A stretch of DNA of 5,243 bases from Elusimicrobiota bacterium (lineage in GTDB: Bacteria; CG03; SLGR01; PWQF01). The notes under the pieces were generated by a model. It searched no databases and was not told the origin of the DNA. It worked only from the letters and a program-made list of their open reading frames with translations. Within the stretch, counting starts at the first letter, position 1. Every line of letters begins with the position of its first letter. Position numbers and translations under genes: made by a program. Shown here piece after piece: positions 1-5,243 of the stretch. The stretch is from positions 1 through 5,243 of the forward strand of contig PWMP01000219.1 in NCBI GenBank assembly GCA_003558145.1, read 5' to 3'.

Positions 1-1715
1 ACCGCATATATGACCGGATAATGGATTACTGTCCGGTCAGTAATACACTTGTGTTCGCCGCCAGGCGGAACCAGCGGCCCTATATATACATTTACAATAC
101 CGATTCCGGCCAGCTTGAAAGAATAGATACAGAACTTGAAGAAATCCGTTCGCCTGCCGTATCACCGGGAGGAAAGACGATAGCCTTTACGGCCAGAAAA
201 GGATTTACCAGAAACATCTATGTTTATGATACGGCTTCAGGACAAATCCGTGCTGTCACAAACGACCGTTATCCGGATTTCGGCCCGGTTTTTTCTCCCG
301 ACGGAAAAAAAATTCTGGCTGCCTCTGAAAGATATTATAAAAAAGACTTAAGAGAAATAGATATTGAAACGGGCGGGGTCCTCTGGCTGACGGATACTTC
401 ATATAACGATTTCCATCCCTTTTATTCCAAAGACGGCAGCATAATATATGTGTCGGATAAGAACGGGGTAAACAATATATACTCTTTTGATTCTTCCACC
501 GCTGCTTTCCGTCTTACAAACATTGAAAGCGGAGCCTTTTATCCTATTTTACGGGATGACGAAAAAATCCTTTCCTCTATTTACTACAACGGAAGTTATA
601 AGATTTTCGAAATACCTTTCATTAAAGAAAAAGTTTCCCGGCCCGCTAATGAAACGGCTTTCGCTGATCCTTTTGAAGAACTTGTATTAAGCACCGCTAA
701 CGTTAGCGACCGGCGGGCTCGATCAAGATTTTCTACGGATTTCTTTTTTCCCAGTTTCCTTTATGCAACCGATATAGGGTTTGTCGGAGGCGGAGTCATA
801 AGGATGTCTGACTATCTTGCTCATAACACTGTAGAGGCCTACGGATGGGCTTGGCCGGGTTCTTACGAAACCACGATTCAATACATAAATAAGAAGTACC
901 GGCAGGATCTGTTTGCTTCATTATCAGCAGACAGCGTAAAATACAGAAGCTCGGACGGTGACAAATACAGACGCACGCGCTATGGGGGTCAGGCGGGCTA
1001 CAGGCATCCGCTGACACGATATACTGCATTTACACATTATTTTCAGGCATCTGCCAGGGAAGTGAAAAATCTTGATGAAAAAGACATATCTTCCTACCGG
1101 AGCGATACGGGAACCGGTTTTGTACTTCAAAGAAACACAACTGTTCTTGAGCCGTTTCAGGCAATGAGGGGAGGGCGTATAGCACTGGGCGCATACATTG
1201 CCCGGCCACTGAAAAAAGACGGCCTTGATTATAATACATACTCGCTATCGGCCGCAAGATACGCGCCGCTGAAAAAAAACCTGATCGCAGCAGGCAGGAC
1301 AGACATGGTAAAATCCGAAAGGGCGGACGCCAGAAAATACGGCCTCGGCGGAGCAAGCCTAAGGGGATACTCAAGCAATTCTTTCACAGGAAGAAACGCT
1401 GCTGTTTTCAGTACAGAGCTGAGAACTATGCTTTTCCCACGCTTAAACTGGCACATTCCAATTATGTGGCCGGACATAAATATATACAGTTTATCCGCAA
1501 AAATCTTTACCGATGCCGGTACAGCTTTCAATGACAGGAATCTCCCCGACACATGGGATATGTGGGGTTTTTCCTACGGTTTCGGTGTCAAACTTAATTT
1601 TTACCTTCTGCAGCTTGCGCCCGGATTTATGAGCGTAGAATTTGCAACTCCTTATGCGGACAGTGAAACATGGATAACCTACTGGAATTTTGCCGCCGGC
1701 CACATAAGATGGTAG
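1..1715 (+). CDS. TolB/PD40 beta-propeller fused to Omp85-type outer-membrane barrel (5' partial)
   Basis: The reading frame is open to the left edge, so the gene starts upstream. The ATG at 21 lies inside a propeller blade and is probably not the true start. Residue numbers here count from that ATG (564 residues). Residues 1-200 hold at least four or five PD40/TolB-like blades, recognisable by repeated 'SPxGKxIxF' and 'FSPDGKKILA' motifs followed by 'NIYVYD'-type strands (about 44-70, 84-114, 130-157, 172-200). Residues from about 217 to the end are rich in alternating aromatic/polar strands. They contain 'LGGASLRGY' (442-450) followed by 'ELR' (466-468), the G-G-x-S-x-R-G-Y signature of the inward-folded loop of Omp85 barrels. 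The protein ends in Trp, as expected of an outer-membrane beta-signal. In known families the propeller would be periplasmic and the barrel would sit in the outer membrane. I see no POTRA domain, although one could lie upstream. A role in protein insertion or export is inference. The stop overlaps the murJ start. Confidence 0.85.
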   Translation, partial: RIYDRIMDYCPVSNTLVFAARRNQRPYIYIYNTDSGQLERIDTELEEIRSPAVSPGGKTIAFTARKGFTRNIYVYDTASGQIRAVTNDRYPDFGPVFSPDGKKILAASERYYKKDLREIDIETGGVLWLTDTSYNDFHPFYSKDGSIIYVSDKNGVNNIYSFDSSTAAFRLTNIESGAFYPILRDDEKILSSIYYNGSYKIFEIPFIKEKVSRPANETAFADPFEELVLSTANVSDRRARSRFSTDFFFPSFLYATDIGFVGGGVIRMSDYLAHNTVEAYGWAWPGSYETTIQYINKKYRQDLFASLSADSVKYRSSDGDKYRRTRYGGQAGYRHPLTRYTAFTHYFQASAREVKNLDEKDISSYRSDTGTGFVLQRNTTVLEPFQAMRGGRIALGAYIARPLKKDGLDYNTYSLSAARYAPLKKNLIAAGRTDMVKSERADARKYGLGGASLRGYSSNSFTGRNAAVFSTELRTMLFPRLNWHIPIMWPDINIYSLSAKIFTDAGTAFNDRNLPDTWDMWGFSYGFGVKLNFYLLQLAPGFMSVEFATPYADSETWITYWNFAAGHIRW

Positions 1716-3286
1716 AAGACTTTAACCGCTCTCATTCAGCCGTAGTAAATACAGCAACTTCCGTTTCTTCGGCGACACTGATATCCCGAATACTTGGTTA
1801 CGCCAGGGATATGCTTATTGCAAACTTTTTCGGCGCTTCAATGGTGGCCGACGCATTTTTTGTCTCTTATAAAATTCCTAACCTGCTTCGCCGCCTTTTG
1901 GGCGAGGGGTCTCTTTCTACATCCTTTATACCTGTATACACCGATTATCTTACTAATAAAAGCGAAGAAGAATCACAAAAACTTATTAAATCCGTTTTTG
2001 GCGCTTTCACCATACTTTTTATTCTTCTCACCGGTACCGGAATAATTTTCGCCCCTCAGATAGTGAGATTAATCGCCCCGGGATTTGCCGACTCCCCGGA
2101 CCAGCTTCAGCTGACGGTGCTCCTCACAAGAATAATGTTTCCCTTTCTTATGGCAATAGGACTTGGAGCAATAACGCTGGGAATACTTAACTCCTGGAGA
2201 AAGTTTTTTCTTCCTGCAGTAGCACCCTCAATGCTCAGTATTTCGGAAATACTTTTTATCCTTTTAATTACGCCTTTTATGGACCCTCCCATAAAAGCTC
2301 TTGCTCTTGGCGTTGTAGTCGGGGGTTTTGCCCAGTTTGCAGTTCAGGCAATACCAATAATGAAAAGGCATTCAATAATGCCTGTTATAAATTTTAAACA
2401 TCCCGGCCTGAGAAGAATTGTCCAGCTGATGCTGCCTGCCGCCATAGGTCTTGCAGTTTTTCAGGTAAACTCGCTGGTTGATACCATATGCGCCACTCTG
2501 CTGAAAGAGGGGAGCGTGAGTTTTCTTTATTACGGAAACCGCCTGGTGCAGTTTCCTCTTGCTCTTTTCGGCACTGCCGTTGCCACGGTGGCTCTGCCCA
2601 TGATGTCGGAAAACGCAGCCAGGAAACAACTCGGAGAACTGAAGGATACTTTTTCTTTCTCCCTGCGCAGCATATCCTTTCTAATACTTCCGGCCGCGGT
2701 AGGACTTATAATTTTCGGAGAGCCCATACTTCGGCTTCTTTTTCAGCGCGGGGAATTCACCCCTTACCATACAGGCCAAACATACTGGGTACTGATTTTT
2801 TATTCCATAGGCCTTATATTCTTTGCTGGAGTTAAGGTGGCCACCAGCGCTTTTCATTCCCTGCAGGACACAAAAACACCGGTCATAGTGGCCTCGGCTG
2901 CAATGCTTTTAAATGTTGCTCTTAATTTGATAGTTGTTTTTGTTGAACCTGTAAAGAATTATTTTGGGGCGGGAGGACTTGCGTTTGCCACGTCCATATC
3001 ATCGGCTCTTAATTTTATTCTCCTTGTAATAATTTTCCGCTACAGGAACGGCCTTATCGGCGGCAAAAGAATAAGTAAATCCGTATTTTCACATATTTTT
3101 GCCTGTATAGTTTTGGCAATATTTCTTATTTACGCAAGGACCTGGACCGCATCATGGAATATCTTTATAAGGGTTCCGGCAGTCATAGCTGCAGCTGCCG
3201 TGCTCTATACCTCAGTATCACTTATGCTTGGTATCCCGGAAATTGAAAGGATAAAAAAGACTTACCTTAAAAAATATGAAGATTAG
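1709..3286 (+). CDS. murJ: lipid II flippase MurJ (MviN family)
   Basis: MurJ is an inner-membrane MOP-superfamily transporter that flips lipid II to the periplasmic face for peptidoglycan synthesis. From the ATG at 1709 the protein is 525 residues, a normal length for the family, and is hydrophobic throughout, consistent with about 14 membrane helices. The N-terminal signature is present: 'SRILGYARD' (26-34), 'ADAF' (47-50), 'IPNLLRRLLGEG' (56-67). Arg27, Arg33, Asp48 and Arg61 keep the spacing of E. coli Arg18, Arg24, Asp39 and Arg52, which line the substrate cavity. 'YYGNRL' (274-279) supplies the equivalent of E. coli Arg270. An in-frame ATG at 1670 would add 13 residues encoded within the barrel gene that do not resemble MurJ, so I prefer 1709. 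Neither start has a clear Shine-Dalgarno. The start overlaps the preceding stop (1709-1715), suggesting translational coupling, and the 3' end overlaps the uvrC-like gene by 11 bases. Confidence 0.95.
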   Translation: MVEDFNRSHSAVVNTATSVSSATLISRILGYARDMLIANFFGASMVADAFFVSYKIPNLLRRLLGEGSLSTSFIPVYTDYLTNKSEEESQKLIKSVFGAFTILFILLTGTGIIFAPQIVRLIAPGFADSPDQLQLTVLLTRIMFPFLMAIGLGAITLGILNSWRKFFLPAVAPSMLSISEILFILLITPFMDPPIKALALGVVVGGFAQFAVQAIPIMKRHSIMPVINFKHPGLRRIVQLMLPAAIGLAVFQVNSLVDTICATLLKEGSVSFLYYGNRLVQFPLALFGTAVATVALPMMSENAARKQLGELKDTFSFSLRSISFLILPAAVGLIIFGEPILRLLFQRGEFTPYHTGQTYWVLIFYSIGLIFFAGVKVATSAFHSLQDTKTPVIVASAAMLLNVALNLIVVFVEPVKNYFGAGGLAFATSISSALNFILLVIIFRYRNGLIGGKRISKSVFSHIFACIVLAIFLIYARTWTASWNIFIRVPAVIAAAAVLYTSVSLMLGIPEIERIKKTYLKKYED

Positions 3287-4526
3287 GGATCTTCCTTCAA
3301 AGCCGGGCGTATATATTTTCATGGACTCCGCAGGGAAGGCAATCTATGCCGGCAAGGCAGCCGATATAAAAAAAAGAGTGCGCTCCCACTTCTCCGGAGG
3401 AGGAGGGCCGCGCCAGTTTGCCATGATTTCCAGGCTAAGAACCGTTGACTTTATAACTACCAAAAACGAACAGGAAGCCCTGGTTCTGGAAGACCACCTC
3501 ATTAAAGAACTTAAACCCCGCTACAACATACTGCTTCGGGACGACAAGACATACCCGTTTATGGAAATAACACTGGGTGAAAAATATCCCGTACTTAAGA
3601 TAACAAGAGAAAAGCCCGGAAAGAGATCCCGTGTTTTCGGTCCGTTTCCAAACACTGCTGACGCGCGGCGGGCGGCCAGGATACTGGAAGACGTGTTTCT
3701 GCTGAGGAAGTGCAAAAGATTTCGAGTGAAAGACAAACCCTGTCTTAACCGGCAAATTAGAAAGTGCCTTTCACCCTGTACTTCACAAACAGACCCTGAC
3801 GAATACCGCCAGAACATTGACGAACTTATTATGTTTCTTGAAGGCAAAAGAGAAAAACTTATGCAAAGCCTTAAGAAAAAAATGAACAGACATAAAAAAA
3901 AGCTGCAGTATGAAAAAGCTGCAAAAATAAGAGACAGGATCAGTGCCCTGGAGAAAATTTTTCCAATGGTTAATTTCAGAAAAATAAATGCTGAAAAAAT
4001 AAAAGCATTGAGAAAAATTGATCCCCTTGAGGACCTCAAAAACGTACTGAAGCTTAAGGCAAAACCCGATATAATAGAAGGTTTTGACATATCCCATACC
4101 TCGTCCGGACAGGCCGCCGGGTCTTCGGTCCGCTTTAGCGGAGTCAGACCGGATAAATCCCACTACAGAAAATACAACATAAAACAGCTCCCTACTTCTG
4201 ACGATCTTGAAATGATAAAGGAAGTTGTATACAGAAGGATGAGACGCCTTAAGGAAGAAAAAAAGCAATTTCCGGATATAATACTTATTGACGGGGGAAG
4301 AGGGCAGGAAAACGCGGCAAAACAGGCGCTTCAACTACTGGCCGTAAAAAACGTTAATGTTCTTGCACTGGCAAAAGAAAAGGGCAACATCTATTACCGG
4401 GGAAAAAAACTTGATATTAAAAAAGATTCAGAAGCGTTTAAACTTCTTAAACGAATAGACAATGAGGCACATAGGTTTGCGCACGGTCACCATCTGAAGA
4501 GACGCAAAAAAGAAAGCGAAAATTGA
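3276..4526 (+). CDS. uvrC: compact UvrC-type excinuclease subunit (416 residues, lacks linker segment and HhH)
   Basis: UvrC makes the two incisions flanking a lesion in UvrABC nucleotide excision repair. Domains in order: a GIY-YIG nuclease at 10-90 ('GVYIF', 'AIYAGKA', Arg34, and 'NEQEALVLE' with the probable catalytic Glu); a Cys cluster with Cys146, Cys156, Cys164 and Cys168, matching the iron-sulfur ligand pattern of UvrC; a UVR motif around 203-228 ('YEKAAKIRD'); and an RNase H-like nuclease from about 250. The second active site is intact: Asp271 in 'FDISHT', Asp310 in 'SDDLEM', Asp339 in 'LIDGG' and His399 in 'NEAHRFA'. These correspond to E. coli Asp399, Asp438, Asp466 and His538, and the Asp271-Asp310 spacing of 39 is identical to E. 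coli. The usual length is about 600. Here roughly 115 residues between UVR and RNase H, and the C-terminal helix-hairpin-helix region, are missing. It ends in a Lys/Arg-rich tail. The start at 3276 fits because 'LPSKPGVYIF' is the normal UvrC N-terminus. There is no good Shine-Dalgarno, so coupling to murJ is likely. It could be a UvrC paralogue rather than the main enzyme. Confidence 0.85.
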   Translation: MKIRDLPSKPGVYIFMDSAGKAIYAGKAADIKKRVRSHFSGGGGPRQFAMISRLRTVDFITTKNEQEALVLEDHLIKELKPRYNILLRDDKTYPFMEITLGEKYPVLKITREKPGKRSRVFGPFPNTADARRAARILEDVFLLRKCKRFRVKDKPCLNRQIRKCLSPCTSQTDPDEYRQNIDELIMFLEGKREKLMQSLKKKMNRHKKKLQYEKAAKIRDRISALEKIFPMVNFRKINAEKIKALRKIDPLEDLKNVLKLKAKPDIIEGFDISHTSSGQAAGSSVRFSGVRPDKSHYRKYNIKQLPTSDDLEMIKEVVYRRMRRLKEEKKQFPDIILIDGGRGQENAAKQALQLLAVKNVNVLALAKEKGNIYYRGKKLDIKKDSEAFKLLKRIDNEAHRFAHGHHLKRRKKESEN

Positions 4527-4551
4527 TTTTCATAATTCTAAGTGGTAATAT
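4523..4551 (+). promoter_or_regulatory. candidate sigma-70-type promoter for the secreted repeat protein
   Basis: TTGATT (4523-4528) and TAATAT (4546-4551) are separated by 17 bases. Each hexamer matches the housekeeping consensus at four of six positions. Transcription would begin near 4558-4560, leaving a leader of about 35 bases before the ATG at 4595. The -35 element overlaps the uvrC-like stop codon. This is a visual consensus match in AT-rich DNA; the main support is its placement ahead of a gene that is not coupled to its neighbour. Confidence 0.4.
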
Positions 4552-4582
4552 TCCGTTACAGTTTAGTGTGTTTTTCACTTAG
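4538..4582 (+). repeat. inverted repeat CTAAGTG / CACTTAG upstream of the secreted-protein gene
   Basis: CTAAGTG at 4538-4544 is the perfect reverse complement of CACTTAG at 4576-4582. A G-T wobble extends the RNA stem to eight pairs, with a loop of about 30 bases. A competing small hairpin can form from AGTG (4565-4568) and CACT (4576-4579). The right arm ends two bases before the GGAGG ribosome binding site, so it could affect ribosome access or act as an operator. It has no following T-run, so it is not a convincing intrinsic terminator. It could be chance. Confidence 0.3.
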
Positions 4583-4583
4583 C

Positions 4584-4588
4584 GGAGG
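4584..4588 (+). promoter_or_regulatory. strong Shine-Dalgarno (GGAGG) for the secreted-protein gene
   Basis: GGAGG lies 6 bases before the ATG at 4595, close to ideal spacing. It is the only strong ribosome binding site at a gene start in the window. It fixes the start of the last gene and contrasts with the coupled starts of murJ and the uvrC-like gene, which have none. Confidence 0.8.
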
Positions 4589-4594
4589 CATATC

Positions 4595-5243
4595 ATGAAA
4601 ATAAAAAATACGGTATTTTTAATTGCGGCAATGCTTTTTATAACGGCCGGATTCACGTTACCGGCTGCGGCTCAGATGCCAATGGAAATAAACTTCCAGG
4701 GACGCCTGCTTGACAACCAGGGAGAACCGGTAAGCGGTACAAAAGATATAATCTTCAGGGTTTATGATGGGGAAGAAGGAGGAAGCGCTATTTTTGAACA
4801 GGCGCCGGTAAATGTCCTGCTTGATGATGAAGGTTTTTATATAACTGCCATTGACCTTTCCAACATAGATGATTTTGACAGAGGACTCTATATCTCAGTC
4901 GAAATTGAGGGTGACGATGAAATGTCGCCCCGGCTTAAAATACTTCCTTCCGCAACGGCTATCTACTCCTGGCAGTCTTCATACGCAGCAGAATCAGGCA
5001 CCGCTTCCTACTCTCTATATGCGGCAACCGCAGCCTATCTTGAAGGGGAAATTGATTCTGCTTTGTTTGCATTACAAGCGGGTACAGCCTCTTACGCTCT
5101 TCACGCGGCAACTGCAAGCTTTCTTTTGGGACAGGTATCTACAGCTTCATATTCCCATCAGGCCGCCACAGCAGCTTTTTCATATAACGCAGGATATTCG
5201 CTTTATTCGGGTACGGCTTCTTACTCTCTGCATGCCGCTACGG
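4595..5243 (+). CDS. secreted fibre-like protein: signal peptide, 'FQGRL' module, Ala/Ser/Thr/aromatic repeats (3' partial)
   Basis: The frame is open to the right edge, giving 216 residues so far. Residues 1-26 form a Sec signal peptide: Lys-rich start, hydrophobic core 'VFLIAAMLFITAGF', and 'AAA' before Gln27 as a likely signal peptidase I site. Residues about 31-122 form a beta-rich module: 'INFQGRLLDNQGEPVSG', 'IIFRVYD', 'GFYITAID', 'GLYISVEI', 'MSPRLKILPSATAIYS'. I recognise this as the common bacterial secreted module usually seen as 'YQGRLTDxxGxPVxG...FRLYD...PRxxLxxVPYA', whose function is not established. From about residue 127 the sequence changes to repeats such as 'GTASYSLYAATAAY' and 'GTASYALHAATASF'. 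These resemble shafts of phage tail fibres and other elongated trimeric fibres. The C-terminus, which might hold a binding head or an S74-type chaperone, is outside the window. The start is set by GGAGG. Surface or secreted location is well supported; adhesion is inference. Confidence 0.75.
   Translation, partial: MKIKNTVFLIAAMLFITAGFTLPAAAQMPMEINFQGRLLDNQGEPVSGTKDIIFRVYDGEEGGSAIFEQAPVNVLLDDEGFYITAIDLSNIDDFDRGLYISVEIEGDDEMSPRLKILPSATAIYSWQSSYAAESGTASYSLYAATAAYLEGEIDSALFALQAGTASYALHAATASFLLGQVSTASYSHQAATAAFSYNAGYSLYSGTASYSLHAAT
4973..5243 (+). repeat. protein-level repeat tract with 9-9-10 residue aromatic spacing (28-residue unit)
   Basis: Within the secreted protein, A-x-aromatic positions fall at Tyr130, Tyr139, Tyr148, Phe158, Tyr167, Phe176, Tyr186 and Phe195, spaced 9, 9, 10, 9, 9, 10, 9. 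This makes a 28-residue (84-base) unit. The copies of 'GTASY' encoded at 4997 and 5081 are exactly 84 bases apart. The next, at 5210, is 129 bases on, so the register slips once near residues 196-205. The tract continues past the window end. Confidence 0.75.

Noticed and set aside
1030..1374. Minus-strand open frames opposite the barrel gene
   Set aside because: They run antisense to the Omp85 barrel coding sequence, have no recognisable motifs and show no ribosome binding sites.
1670..1708. Upstream ATG for murJ adding 13 residues
   Set aside because: The extra residues lie inside the barrel gene, do not resemble the MurJ N-terminus, and no ribosome binding site precedes them. The ATG at 1709 gives the expected family length.
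2488..2835. Plus-strand open frame of 115 codons inside murJ in another frame
   Set aside because: It is entirely nested in conserved MurJ sequence, and its Arg/Ser/His-rich translation looks like an out-of-frame shadow.
3368..3375. A8 tract in the uvrC-like gene as a possible slippage or phase-variation site
   Set aside because: Similar runs of seven or eight A occur in several places (305-312, 1272-1279, 3894-3901, 4258-4264) and follow from Lys codons. The frame is intact across all of them.
3521..4090. Minus-strand open frame of about 189 codons opposite the uvrC-like gene (and another at 3783-4334)
   Set aside because: Both lie antisense to a strongly supported UvrC reading frame with all catalytic motifs intact. 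Their translations are Phe/Ser/Leu-rich, as expected from the complement of Lys/Glu-rich codons, and lack domain motifs.
4527..4594. Intrinsic terminator after the uvrC-like gene
   Set aside because: The only stem is short with a loop of about 30 bases, and the T-run (4571-4575) lies inside the loop rather than after the stem.
1..5243. CRISPR array, tRNA, insertion sequence or phage module
   Set aside because: There are no direct repeats with spacers, no cloverleaf-like segment, and no transposase or integrase motifs. The fibre-like repeats alone do not indicate a prophage, because the protein has a Sec signal peptide and chromosomal housekeeping neighbours.

Overview
The window reads as a piece of an ordinary bacterial chromosome from a diderm (Gram-negative-type) organism. 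The evidence is an outer-membrane beta-barrel gene, a lipid II flippase gene and a secreted protein with a signal peptide. By eye the base composition is moderate (around the mid-40s % GC), with many ATA (Ile) and AGA/AGG (Arg) codons in all genes, so nothing looks recently transferred. The mix of a propeller-Omp85 fusion, a compact UvrC and a secreted 'FQGRL' module protein recalls uncultured lineages such as Elusimicrobiota or Omnitrophota. That placement is a low-confidence impression, not something the sequence proves.

Layout, all on the + strand. (1) 1-1715 is the 3' part of a gene for a TolB/PD40-type beta-propeller fused to an Omp85 (BamA/TamA-like) outer-membrane barrel; its start lies upstream of the window. 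(2) 1709-3286 is murJ, the lipid II flippase. It overlaps the first gene by 7 bases. (3) 3276-4526 is a UvrC-type excinuclease gene that overlaps murJ by 11 bases. It is about 190 residues shorter than a typical UvrC because the segment between the UVR and RNase H-like domains and the C-terminal HhH region are both absent. (4) 4527-4594 is a 68-base gap with a plausible promoter, an inverted repeat and a strong Shine-Dalgarno sequence. (5) 4595 to beyond the window end is the 5' part of a gene for a secreted protein: signal peptide, a beta-rich 'FQGRLLDNQGEPVSG' module, then Ala/Ser/Thr/aromatic repeats resembling fibre or tail-spike shafts.

Genes 1-3 look like one translationally coupled unit with two envelope functions (outer-membrane barrel, peptidoglycan precursor flipping) and one DNA-repair function. 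Gene 4 appears to have its own start signals. I found no RNA genes, mobile elements, CRISPR arrays, integrase sites or intrinsic terminators. I see no clearly novel multi-gene system. The observations most worth following are the compact UvrC architecture and the periodic repeat protein at the end.
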